From Pseudorhodoferax sp. Leaf265 (GTDB lineage Bacteria > Pseudomonadota > Gammaproteobacteria > Burkholderiales > Burkholderiaceae_C), in NCBI RefSeq assembly GCF_001422365.1, contig NZ_LMMT01000006.1, forward strand, positions 1 through 64,000: a stretch of DNA of 64,000 nucleotides. The letters are read 5' to 3'. Made by a program: the position numbers and the translations under genes. Shown piece after piece: positions 37,626 through 46,004 of this stretch; position 1 is the first letter of the stretch; each line of letters begins with the position of its first letter. The notes under the pieces are model-generated. The model saw only the letters and a list, made by a program, of their open reading frames with translations. It was not told the DNA's origin and did no database searches.

Positions 37626-37988
37626 GTGACCGCCAAACGCCGAGCCCTCGTCCTGCTGATTGCCATGGTCTGGCAGGCACTTGCGTGGCTCACCCCGGCC
37701 CATCGTGACCACCAAGCCGAGGTCATCGCGCACATGGTCGTGCACGCGCAGGAGGTGGACCACCACCACCACGCCGACCAGACACTGCACGTCGAGGACG
37801 ACAGCGGCGAACCACCTCACCAGCATGCCAACCAGGCGGCGCAGCTGCCTGGGTTGGCCCCGGCGATGAGCCTTGCGGCAGGCGACCCCATCCCATCGGT
37901 CCTGGTGCCAAGCGCAGGCGTCGGACATGCGCCTGTCTATCTCGAAGGCCCCCTGCGGCCTCCGCAGCGCAGCGCACAACAGGCCTGA
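37626..37988 (+). CDS. Small His-rich exported protein (CzcI-like)
   Basis: 120 residues starting at GTG 37626: an N-terminal hydrophobic segment (RRALVLLIAMVWQALAWL) acts as signal or anchor, followed by a His/Asp/Glu-rich stretch (VDHHHHADQTLHVEDD, PPHQHANQ) with about 12 His. The layout recalls small periplasmic metal-responsive proteins such as CzcI at the head of metal-efflux operons, but identity is tentative. It starts a four-gene group with HupE/UreJ, DUF6488 and a His-tailed EamA transporter. Confidence 0.6.
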   Translation: MTAKRRALVLLIAMVWQALAWLTPAHRDHQAEVIAHMVVHAQEVDHHHHADQTLHVEDDSGEPPHQHANQAAQLPGLAPAMSLAAGDPIPSVLVPSAGVGHAPVYLEGPLRPPQRSAQQA

Positions 37989-38167
37989 AAGGCCTTCGCC
38001 ACGGCCGCCCTAGGCCATGGCCGCGCTGGTGTCCCACCAGCACCCCTACCTGTTCGCTCGGCCCACCCTTGAAGGAGGCGCCGCGCTCGGAACATCGTTC
38101 CGCGACCAAGCCTGCCGTCGCACCGCGACGGGCTGGGCTGTCTCAACACACAGAGGGCACCTGCTCC

Positions 38168-38959
38168 ATGACCCGAACCATTTCCAACCGCTTGGTGGCA
38201 TTGCTGCTGCTGGGCTTCATTCCGCTCGTGGGCCTCGCGCATGGCATCTCCGAGGAGGACCGACAGCGCATGCTCGATGGCGGCTACCTGCAGTACGTCG
38301 GCCTGGGCGCGAGCCACATGCTCACCGGCTACGACCACCTGCTGTTCCTGTTCGGCGTGGTGTTCTTCCTGACCACGTTCAAGGACGTGGCCAAGTTCGT
38401 GACCGTCTTCACCGTCGGCCACTGCATCACGCTGGTGTTCGCGACCTACTTCAAAATCACCTGGAACTACTACCTCGTCGACGCCATCATCGCCGCGAGC
38501 GTCATCTACAAGGGCTTCGACAACAACGGCGGCTTCCAACGCGTGTTCGACATGAAGTCGCCGAACCTGCTGGGCGCCGTGTTCATCTTCGGGTTGTTGC
38601 ATGGGTTTGGCCTGTCCACCCGGCTTCAGCAGTTGCCGCTGGGCGACGACCCCGCGGCGATGCTCGGACGCATCCTGAGCTTCAGCGTGGGCGTGGAGCT
38701 GGGCCAGATAGCTGCGCTTGCCGCCATGGTGGCGCTGCTGGCTGCCTGGCGGCACCGGCCCTCGTTCAAGCGCTTCAGTTACGCGTCCAACCTGGCGCTG
38801 GTCTATGCCGGCGTCTACCTGCTGTTCACGCAGCTGCATGGCTACCAGCACGACACGGCTCCGGACAGCTTCCGTTTCCCGGTCGAAGAGCACCGCCACG
38901 TGCACGACGACATGAACATCGAGAACACCCAGGATGACAGCCGCAACACGCTCAACTGA
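38168..38959 (+). CDS. HupE/UreJ-family membrane protein
   Basis: 263 residues: a signal-like first helix, then GYLQYVGLGASHMLTGYDHL and LFLFGVVFFLTTF, FTVGHCITLVFAT, LLHGFGLSTRL and further helices. Conserved His in SHMLTGYDH, VGHC and LLHG are typical of HupE/UreJ proteins, which mediate nickel or cobalt entry into the cell. A His-containing soluble tail ends the protein (VEEHRHVHDD). In this setting it may handle a transition metal together with the EamA protein (inference). Confidence 0.88.
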   Translation: MTRTISNRLVALLLLGFIPLVGLAHGISEEDRQRMLDGGYLQYVGLGASHMLTGYDHLLFLFGVVFFLTTFKDVAKFVTVFTVGHCITLVFATYFKITWNYYLVDAIIAASVIYKGFDNNGGFQRVFDMKSPNLLGAVFIFGLLHGFGLSTRLQQLPLGDDPAAMLGRILSFSVGVELGQIAALAAMVALLAAWRHRPSFKRFSYASNLALVYAGVYLLFTQLHGYQHDTAPDSFRFPVEEHRHVHDDMNIENTQDDSRNTLN

Positions 38960-39005
38960 ACCCGTTTCCTTCTCCTCTCCTATCTCTTCCTTCAAGGACC
39001 GCACC

Positions 39006-39356
39006 ATGAACAAGTCTCTCGTCGCCACCATCGTCCTGTCTGCCGCTGCCTGCGTGCCTGCCGCCTACGCCAACGAGGGCGGCGCGTGCCACTTCCATGG
39101 CTCCAAGCCCGCCGCCGAGTCGGTCGTGACCGGCTGCGCCGAACAGCGCAAGCAGACGCTGGTCAAAGGTGGCAAGCTCGATGCATCGTGGACTGCCATC
39201 AAACCCGAGAAGGTCGAGACCATCGACGGCAAGAAGGGCAAGGAGTGGAAGTTGACCTTCAAGAACCCGGCAGTGGCCGATGCCAGCAAGCAGACGCTGT
39301 ACATGTTCTACAGCCTGCCGGGCAACTTCATTGCCGCCAACTTCACCGGGCAGTAA
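39006..39356 (+). CDS. DUF6488-like small periplasmic protein
   Basis: 116 residues with a clear signal peptide (cut near AAYAN, about 22). The mature part has GGACHFHGSKPAAE with Cys and two His, a second Cys in VVTGCAEQ and a compact domain (GKKGKEWKLTFKNP). It lies 46 bases after HupE and four before the EamA gene. Metal binding by the CHFH segment is plausible; function is unknown. Confidence 0.7.
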   Translation: MNKSLVATIVLSAAACVPAAYANEGGACHFHGSKPAAESVVTGCAEQRKQTLVKGGKLDASWTAIKPEKVETIDGKKGKEWKLTFKNPAVADASKQTLYMFYSLPGNFIAANFTGQ

Positions 39357-39359
39357 GCC

Positions 39360-40412
39360 ATGCAGCGCGAACTGGCCTCACCCGCGCTGCGCGGCGGACT
39401 GCTCGCGCTGCTCGCTGCCGCCCTGTTCGGCCTGAGCACGCCGCTGGTGCAGGGCTTCGGGGCCGGCATCGGGCCGTTCACCACGGCTGCGCTGCTCTAT
39501 GGCGGCGCCGCTGCGGTGGCGGCCTTGCTGCGCCGGCCCGCCACGCGCGAGGCGCAGCTGCGCCGTGGCGACCTGCCGCGCCTGCTGGCGATGGCCGGCA
39601 TGGGGGCGGTCGTGGGGCCGGTCGCGCTGGCTTGGGGTCTGCAGCGCACCAGCGGTTCCAGCGCCTCGCTGATGCTGACGCTGGAGGCCGTGTTCACGGC
39701 CATCCTGGCCTGGCGCTGGTACGGCGAGACGCTGGACCGGCGCGTCATCGCGGCCGTCGCACTGTTGCTGCTGGGCGGCGTGGTGTTGGTGCTGGAGCAA
39801 GGCCTGGCCGGCCAGGTTCAGTTGCTCGGACTACTGGCCGTGACGGTGGCCACCATCGCCTGGGGCGTGGACAACACGCTGTCGCGCGGTGTGGCCGACC
39901 GTGACCCGGGCCAGGTCGTCGTGGTCAAGGCCACGCTGGGCACCGTGGCAACCGTTCTGATGGCCTGGCTGTGGGGCGAGCCGGTCCCAGGCCTGGCAAC
40001 CATGCTGGCATTGTTGGCCGTGGGTGCGACCGGCTACGGCCTGAGCCTGCGCTTTTACCTACTTGCGCAGCGCGAGTTCGGCGCCGCACGCACGGGTTCG
40101 GTGTTCGCCTTCGCGCCCTTCATCGGCGCCCTGGGCGCTTTTGCATTGGGCGACCGGTCGGGGTCCTGGTTGATGGGCCTGGGTGGGGTGTTCATGATGT
40201 GCGGCGTGGTGCTGCACCTGGCCGAGAGGCACGAGCACTCCCATACGCACGAGACCCTCGAGCACGAGCACGCGCACACCCATGACGACGACCATCACCT
40301 GCACGGCCATGACGTGATGCCTGCTGGCCCACACAGCCACCGGCATCGCCATACGTCAGTCAAACATGCTCATCCACACGTGCCCGACGCACATCACCAG
40401 CATCCGCATTGA
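39360..40412 (+). CDS. EamA/DMT-family exporter with His-rich tail
   Basis: 350 residues: about ten membrane helices in two EamA repeats (start LLALLAAALFGLSTPLV; second half LLAVTVATIAWGVDNTLS), then a soluble tail from about 288 with 23 His in some 62 residues (ERHEHSHTHETLEHEHAH, DDDHHLHGHD). This suggests metal binding and perhaps efflux of Ni, Co or Zn. Its last codons lie inside sequence that reads as an IS66 transposase end on the other strand, so the natural C terminus may be altered. Confidence 0.85.
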   Translation: MQRELASPALRGGLLALLAAALFGLSTPLVQGFGAGIGPFTTAALLYGGAAAVAALLRRPATREAQLRRGDLPRLLAMAGMGAVVGPVALAWGLQRTSGSSASLMLTLEAVFTAILAWRWYGETLDRRVIAAVALLLLGGVVLVLEQGLAGQVQLLGLLAVTVATIAWGVDNTLSRGVADRDPGQVVVVKATLGTVATVLMAWLWGEPVPGLATMLALLAVGATGYGLSLRFYLLAQREFGAARTGSVFAFAPFIGALGAFALGDRSGSWLMGLGGVFMMCGVVLHLAERHEHSHTHETLEHEHAHTHDDDHHLHGHDVMPAGPHSHRHRHTSVKHAHPHVPDAHHQHPH

Positions 40413-40800
40413 CCCAGCGATGCGGCAAGAGTTCTCCGATACGGCTTGCCGGCTGAGTGGGCAGGCGCTCCAGCACGTCGCGTAGATAGGCATAAGGGTC
40501 GTGCCCGTTGAGCCGCGCCGAGTGCACCAAGCTCATCACGGCCGCGGCGCGTCGACCAGCACGCAAGCTGCCGGCGAACAACCAGTTGGCTCGTCCAAGG
40601 GCCACTGGTCTGATTTGGTTTTCGACGCGGTTGTTGTCTGGCGGCAGCCGACCGTCCTCCAGGTAGCGCGTCAGTGCGTTCCAGCAGCCGAGGCTGTACT
40701 GGATGGCTCGGGCCGTGGCGGAGCCACTGGGCACCAGCGCGCGCTGCTGCAGCAACCACGCATGCAGCAGGTCGGCCACCGTCCCTATGAATGCTCAATG
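40360..40800 (-). pseudogene. IS66-family transposase C-terminal fragment
   Basis: The minus strand encodes YLEDGRLPPDNNRVENQIRP, RANWLFAGSLRAGRRAA, LVHSARLNGHDPYAYLRDVL and ELLPHRW, the standard C-terminal part of the IS66 TnpC transposase including the catalytic-Glu region. The N-terminal three quarters are absent. Its reading frame stops at 40360, inside the 3' end of the EamA gene, and the probable true element end is near 40400. Confidence 0.88.
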
Positions 40801-40874
40801 GCGCTGGCCTCCAAGCCACGGAGAACTAGCAGGCGCGAGTAGCCAAAAAGCGGCGCCGGCGCGATCCTGCCAAT

Positions 40875-42110
40875 TCAGCTTGATAGAGCTTTTGGATTTG
40901 TAATCACTCCTTGGAAGGCCAATGCGTCAATAGCAGGGGCGCTCATTCCCAACCAATTCGCGAGAACTTCAGCAGTGTGAGCACCCAATTCCGGCGCCGG
41001 ATCGAACTCGCGAGTTGGCGTGTTTGACATCCGTGGGACGATGGCTGGGAGCTTCAATTGGCCGAGCCGGGGATGTTCCATGGTCGCAATGCTCTTGCGA
41101 GCGCTATAGTGCTCATTCTCAACGATCTCCTGCACTGACAGGATCAGGGAAAATGCAAGGCCGGCCTTCTCGAGCGAACCGATCAAGACGCCGACTGGCT
41201 GCTTCAAGATCCATTCCGCAACGATTGCATTGATGGCATCCATATTCTGGACGCGACAGGCGTGACTGATGAACCTCTCGTCTGAGGATAAAAGTGGCAT
41301 GCCCATGAGGTCACAAAGGCGCTTGAACACAGTGTCGGCCGAGACCGTGATCGCAATGTATCGCCCATCTGAAGTCAAGAAATGATCGCCAGGAGCTGCG
41401 GCAAAATGCTTATTGCCCTGGCGCTCCCGCTTCGTTCCAGACTTTTCATAGGCGGTTACCATTACATCGGTAAAACGAAATACAGCCTCGTACAGCGCCA
41501 AATCGATATGCTGTCCCGTTCCTCCGGCGGCGTCGCGGCCGTAGAGGGCAAGCATGGTACCGAACGCGCCGAACAGTGCAGCTTGATAGTCTGCCATTGC
41601 AACCCCTGGCCTGACGGGGGGGCGGTCAGGGAATCCTGTGATGTTCAAAACGCCGGCAAAGGCTAAAGCGATCCTGTCGTAGGCGGCTCTGGATGCATAG
41701 GGCCCAGTCTGTCCGTAGCCGGAGATGCTCAGCAATATCAATTTGGGATTGACTGCTTTCAATGCTTCATAGCCGATTCCCCATTTCTCCATGGTGCCGG
41801 GACGGAAGTTCTCGATCAAGACGTCCGCTTTAGAGGCGAGTTCAAGCAGCAATTTCTGACCGGCCTGTACGCGCAGGTCGATCGTCACAGACTTCTTGTT
41901 TCTGCCTTCAATGTGCCAACTGAGACTTTCGCCTTCCGCAAACGGCCCCAGTTTCCGAAGGGTATCTCCTCCGGTGGGCTGTTCTATCTTGATCACGTCA
42001 GCACCGAAATCGCCTAACAGGGTAGCTGCCACTGGACCTGCGAGCATGGTCCCCAGATCAAGGACTCGGACACCCGCCAACGGGTACTTCTTTGCTGCAT
42101 TGGAATTCAT
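40875..42110 (-). CDS. Class III CoA-transferase (CaiB/BaiF family)
   Basis: 411 residues: PLAGVRVLDLGTMLAGPVAA at the start, DFGADVIKIEQPTGGDTLRK, VLIENFRPGTMEKWGIGYE, SGYGQTGPYASRAAYD and a catalytic-Asp candidate in GVAMADYQAALFGAFG. It transfers CoA from a donor thioester to a carboxylic acid. ATG 42110 is chosen from family length; the frame is open to 42236. Third gene of the carotenoid-oxygenase/Bug operon, 147 bases after the Bug gene, and so likely activates the acid brought in or produced there (inference). Confidence 0.9.
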   Translation of the reverse strand: MNSNAAKKYPLAGVRVLDLGTMLAGPVAATLLGDFGADVIKIEQPTGGDTLRKLGPFAEGESLSWHIEGRNKKSVTIDLRVQAGQKLLLELASKADVLIENFRPGTMEKWGIGYEALKAVNPKLILLSISGYGQTGPYASRAAYDRIALAFAGVLNITGFPDRPPVRPGVAMADYQAALFGAFGTMLALYGRDAAGGTGQHIDLALYEAVFRFTDVMVTAYEKSGTKRERQGNKHFAAAPGDHFLTSDGRYIAITVSADTVFKRLCDLMGMPLLSSDERFISHACRVQNMDAINAIVAEWILKQPVGVLIGSLEKAGLAFSLILSVQEIVENEHYSARKSIATMEHPRLGQLKLPAIVPRMSNTPTREFDPAPELGAHTAEVLANWLGMSAPAIDALAFQGVITNPKALSS

Positions 42111-42257
42111 GGGTCTGTACCTAAAAAAGGTCACCAATTCGTCGGAGATCCGGCGAAAGATTCTGGAGTGGATATAAGGCGCTCGAAACGATCCGCCTGG
42201 CTGGCGTCGATGAACGAAATGGGTGGGCGGGGCCACCCTCTAGAAGACCGTCCGGCA

Positions 42258-43235
42258 CTATGGGATGATGTGAATGCTCGCGCTGCGAATGACTTTTCCG
42301 TACACATCGCTGTCGTTCCGCATGACTGTCAAGAGTTCCTCAGGAGTGCTGCCGACGGGGGCGATTCCCATGTTCTCGATCTTGGCAGACACCTCAGGCA
42401 TGGCAACGATGCGAGCCAGCTGTTTAGAGAGTTTCGCAACAATGGGTTGAGGAGTGCCGGCTGGTGCGAGAAGGCCAAGCCAGCCGTCCTGCTCGAACGA
42501 GCGAAAACCCAGCTCCCGGAAGGTTGGAAGCTCAGGCAGCCTTGCAACTCGTTGAGTGCCCGTCACCGCCAGAAAGCGAAGCTTTTCCGAGAACTGCCGA
42601 GCCGTGACACTATCCAAAAAACCTGCCGCCACCTGCTCACCGATTAAGTTCGTGGCAAGAGGGGCACTTCCTTGGAACGGAATCAGGGGTAGATCCAATC
42701 CCGCCTGTTGGTTGAGCATGATGCTCAACAAGTGGGACGGCGTGCCAACACCATAGTTCCCGATACTGAAGCGGCTCGGATTCTCCTTTGCTTGGCGAAT
42801 GAAATCGTCGAAGGAAGTCGGCCCGCTTCTCGGCACAACGAGCATCAAAGGCAGGCGCGCAATCAGGGTGATCGGCGCAAGCTCTTTAAAGGGATCGACC
42901 GTCGTGCTCTTAACCAGCAGCGGTTGCAGCACGAGCCCAGATACCCCAAGAAGGATCGTGTATCCGTCAGCAGGTGCCCGTGCGACGGCGCGCGCACCCA
43001 CCATGCCGCCCGCGCCGGTCCGATTTTCAACTACGACGGGTTGATGCATTGACTCCTGGAGCTTCTGACCGACCAATCGCGCCGCCTGATCGGCAACCCC
43101 GCCGGCAGGATAAGGCACTACCAAGGTGATGGGTTTGGCTGGATAGTTAGCCGAGCTAGCTTGAGCCAAGGAAGCGCTGCCAACCGCAGCAGCTGCGAGG
43201 GACAAGCCGAGCTTGGCTAGTAACGAAAGTCGCAT
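42258..43235 (-). CDS. Bug-family periplasmic solute receptor
   Basis: 325 residues. The signal peptide ends near SLAQAS (about 25), followed by YPAKPITLVVPYPAGGVAD, NRTGAGGMVGARAV, LIPFQGSAPLATNLIG and LPELPTFRELG. It follows the carotenoid-oxygenase gene by 29 bases and precedes a CoA-transferase, so it probably brings in a carboxylate related to the oxygenase substrate or product. No TctAB partner is nearby. Confidence 0.9.
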   Translation of the reverse strand: MRLSLLAKLGLSLAAAAVGSASLAQASSANYPAKPITLVVPYPAGGVADQAARLVGQKLQESMHQPVVVENRTGAGGMVGARAVARAPADGYTILLGVSGLVLQPLLVKSTTVDPFKELAPITLIARLPLMLVVPRSGPTSFDDFIRQAKENPSRFSIGNYGVGTPSHLLSIMLNQQAGLDLPLIPFQGSAPLATNLIGEQVAAGFLDSVTARQFSEKLRFLAVTGTQRVARLPELPTFRELGFRSFEQDGWLGLLAPAGTPQPIVAKLSKQLARIVAMPEVSAKIENMGIAPVGSTPEELLTVMRNDSDVYGKVIRSASIHIIP

Positions 43236-43264
43236 CTTAAATCTCCATTGAAGCTGGCTGTCTC

Positions 43265-44806
43265 TTAGAGTTGCCGAATTTTTTCTTCGTCAAGCCATAC
43301 GGCATGCACACCGAACGGGACACGCTGTGGAAGATGGAGGCGGCACACTTCGTCCATGGTCTTGGCATTCAGCACGAGAACGTCTGCCTTGTCCTTCTCC
43401 ATCATCAGGTCCAAGATGTAGCCATCGTCCTCGTCTACGGCTCCCTTTCGAGGAACAAACAGCGGCTCACCGCCATACTGTTGGCCGTAGTCCACGTACT
43501 TGACTTCGCGCTCCTGCAAAATGTCGTACTTGAGGGTGCCTTTTCCCATATAGCCCTCTTTTTGCTCGTCAAGGAGATAGCAATAGCGCATCTTCCGTCC
43601 TCGGTATCCGATGTGGAAGGAACAGCGCTCGTAACCCCATTCGACGAGCACCCGGTCCTCCAAAACCGTACCGACTTCTGGATCGATGACCCAACGCGAC
43701 AGTTGGGCGTGTGATTCTTCAGGGGTGTGAATAGGAACCGTCGCGGGATATTCGTGGAACCTAGGACCATACATCACGATGTTCGTGCCGCCGTCGGCCC
43801 TCTTTTCTTCCCACGCGTTGAGCAGATGCCAGATCGTGCCCGCCTTGCCCGTTGAGATCCAACGAATGGGGGTTTCGCTGTCGAACTTTCGCGGCAGGAC
43901 GCCAAAACGCATGTTGTATGCGGCATCCCAGTAGTACATGCTACCGTTCTCTTGAAGCAGCCCATTCCTGTCCACCCGCATCGAAATATCGGGGAATATG
44001 ATGTAGTTTTCGGTGATGCAGCACTCATGGATCCATGCCATTTGCTTTGGCGGCTGCTGGTAGGTGAGGGACCGAACGACTTCGTTGTTGGAAACCTGTA
44101 CGATGGTGATGCTTCCGTCATAGCGGTTAGTCGCCACGCTATACATATCGCCGGTATCGGGGTCGATCGCGGGGTGGGCGGAGAACGGGCCAGTGAGCTT
44201 TCCTCCCCACGTGGTGGGCTCTCCGGTGCCATCGATGACGAGTTCGCCATTTTCCTTCCGCACATATAGCCGGAATGGGTACCCAGCTTCGTTGAACGTG
44301 TACAACTGGCCGCTGTGGAACTGAATGGCCGTACCGTTGCCAGTGCCGCTGAACTTTAGCTCCGGCAACAACCCTTCTTTGTATTGCTTCTGGAGCCACT
44401 CCATCTTGGCCAAAGTTGCCGGTCCCCCGGTCAACAGTTCGCCCATGCTGATGTAAATGTCTCTGCCCAGCGCACGTTCGACTTGGAAGCGCTTCGACCG
44501 GACATAGGAATTGGTGTAGCTGGCCTGTCCGTTTTTGATGTGTACCTGGTGAAGCATGCCAGGGCCATCGAACATTTGATACCGGATGGACATCGGATCG
44601 AACTGCGGGTTCGTTCCGTTACGAATGTAGATACCTTCCAGATCCGCCGGCAGGTTGCCCGTGACTGTGACTGGAGCGCGATTCATTTCGGTATGGATCG
44701 CACGGAAGCCCCAGTGCCTGTAGGCGCTCCGTTGGTTGTAGGCCTGCGCCTGGATCGCCGAATCGATGGTGGCGAGTTCCTGCTTCTGGGTGTCAGTGAG
44801 TTGCAT
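43265..44806 (-). CDS. Carotenoid cleavage oxygenase family protein (RPE65/lignostilbene dioxygenase type)
   Basis: 513 residues of the seven-bladed propeller non-heme iron family. The four iron-binding His are visible: His211 (FSAHPAID), His260 (WIHECCITENYI), His327 (IWHLLNAWE) and His501 (FGVHAVWL). The family start LPADLEGIYIRNGTNPQF is also present. Members split a C=C bond with O2 in carotenoids, apocarotenoids, stilbenes or phenylpropenes. With a Bug receptor and CoA-transferase in the operon, the product is probably used as carbon source. GC content is lower than in the P450 region. Confidence 0.92.
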   Translation of the reverse strand: MQLTDTQKQELATIDSAIQAQAYNQRSAYRHWGFRAIHTEMNRAPVTVTGNLPADLEGIYIRNGTNPQFDPMSIRYQMFDGPGMLHQVHIKNGQASYTNSYVRSKRFQVERALGRDIYISMGELLTGGPATLAKMEWLQKQYKEGLLPELKFSGTGNGTAIQFHSGQLYTFNEAGYPFRLYVRKENGELVIDGTGEPTTWGGKLTGPFSAHPAIDPDTGDMYSVATNRYDGSITIVQVSNNEVVRSLTYQQPPKQMAWIHECCITENYIIFPDISMRVDRNGLLQENGSMYYWDAAYNMRFGVLPRKFDSETPIRWISTGKAGTIWHLLNAWEEKRADGGTNIVMYGPRFHEYPATVPIHTPEESHAQLSRWVIDPEVGTVLEDRVLVEWGYERCSFHIGYRGRKMRYCYLLDEQKEGYMGKGTLKYDILQEREVKYVDYGQQYGGEPLFVPRKGAVDEDDGYILDLMMEKDKADVLVLNAKTMDEVCRLHLPQRVPFGVHAVWLDEEKIRQL

Positions 44807-45184
44807 GGTCCTGTGGTCCGGAAATGTGGATGAGGTACTACAGCAGAGCCAATCAAAAGGGCTCTACCTTGAGCATGGCGCGCTGTGCATCACACACCGA
44901 GTTCCTACTCGGCATCGATCTGCAAACCCTTGCCCGCGAATGCAATGGCGTGACGTTGGAACCGGCCGTGACAAGCCTGTCCGTCTTTTGGTCTAACCAT
45001 TGCATATTAGTATGATATGGTGTGCCAAAGCGGCCATCAAGGTAGGCTTGCGTGAGTATTTCTATCGCTGGGCGAGTTTTTTTGTGGCTCATCGAGCGCG
45101 CTTTCGGTCCACTGGCCGACCAACTGGGAGACCAATGGCCTGCACCGGCAACTTGCTTGAAACGTTCGAGGACAGGGATACGTA
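44807..45184. other. Divergent regulatory region between carotenoid oxygenase and GntR genes
   Basis: About 380 bases, partly AT-rich. Apart from the promoter/operator around 44988-45020 nothing gene-like is supported. Confidence 0.6.
44988..45019. promoter_or_regulatory. Promoter and overlapping palindrome, candidate GntR operator
   Basis: On the plus strand TTGGTC (44988-44993), 17 bases, TATGAT (45011-45016) gives a good sigma-70 promoter toward the GntR gene. CATAT/ATATG arms (45003-45007, 45015-45019) form an inverted repeat over the -10. On the minus strand TTGATG, 17 bases, TATCAT can also be read over the same site, pointing to the oxygenase operon. A GntR dimer here could control both directions. 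Confidence 0.45.
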
Positions 45185-45937
45185 ATGCATCAACAAAGCG
45201 CGGCGACGCCTTCATTGTTTCAACCGATACCGGCGCAGCGCGCGTTCGAAGTCGTTTGCGAAAAGATTCGTGAGCTGATCGCAGATGGGAGGTTGAAGAG
45301 GGGGGATAAGCTGCCCCCCGAGCGAGAGTTGGCGCTGCAACTCGGAGTCAGCCGTCTTGCTATACGCGAGGCCTTCAGAAGCCTAGAAAATGCGGGACTC
45401 ATTGCTTTGCGGAGAGGCCCGAAGGGTGGTGCCTACATCCAGGCTAGTTCGGAGGGCAAGATGACCGAACTGATGCAGGATATGCTGAGCCTAGGTTCGA
45501 TCAAGCTGAGCGAATTGACTGAAGCGCGCATATTCATACTCGATTCAGTGGCGCGTTTAGCATGTGAGCGGGCAACCGCCGAAGACCTCAAGAAGATCGA
45601 GGACAGCGTCAAACTCAACGAGGTTGCCCTTCAATCGGGAGGGCGGGAAGTCCGCTTGCAACACGCAACCGAGTTCTACGAGCTGCTGGCCGCAGCTGCG
45701 AAGAACAAAGTCATGATGTTCGTTGTCCGATCCTTGTCAGATGTCATTCGGGTGATTCTGCGGCGTATCGAGATCTACCCGGCGCAGGATCTGGCGCAGT
45801 CGAGAAGACGATTTCTCAACGCGCTTCAGGCTCGGGACGGAGACAGGGCCGCCCAGGAAATGCACGCGCACCTGCGAAAGCTCCACGAGCACATCGTCAA
45901 GCATGCTGTGGAGCAAGAAAAATCACCTGATTTGTAG
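45185..45937 (+). CDS. GntR-family regulator, FadR/FCD subgroup
   Basis: 250 residues. The N-terminal winged helix is clear (VVCEKIRELIADGRLKRGDK, LPPERELALQLGVSRLAIRE), followed by an all-helical FCD effector domain (LTEARIFILDSVARLACERA, HATEFYELLAAAAKN). Divergent from the carotenoid-oxygenase operon, which it most likely represses until a pathway acid binds (inference). Convergent with the acyl-CoA dehydrogenase gene. Confidence 0.92.
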   Translation: MHQQSAATPSLFQPIPAQRAFEVVCEKIRELIADGRLKRGDKLPPERELALQLGVSRLAIREAFRSLENAGLIALRRGPKGGAYIQASSEGKMTELMQDMLSLGSIKLSELTEARIFILDSVARLACERATAEDLKKIEDSVKLNEVALQSGGREVRLQHATEFYELLAAAAKNKVMMFVVRSLSDVIRVILRRIEIYPAQDLAQSRRRFLNALQARDGDRAAQEMHAHLRKLHEHIVKHAVEQEKSPDL

Positions 45938-45987
45938 GCCCCTGCGGGAGAAGCGCAGCTTGGGCCGCACTCAGGGCAGCCCAGACC

Positions 45988-46004
45988 TTTGAGAATTTCT
46001 CAAA
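45988..46004. terminator. AT-rich hairpin between convergent genes
   Basis: TTTGAGA, three bases ATT, TCTCAAA: a perfect 7-bp-arm inverted repeat at the meeting point of the GntR and acyl-CoA dehydrogenase genes, overlapping the latter's stop codon. It could act as a bidirectional terminator. The stem is weak, so confidence is limited. Confidence 0.4.
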
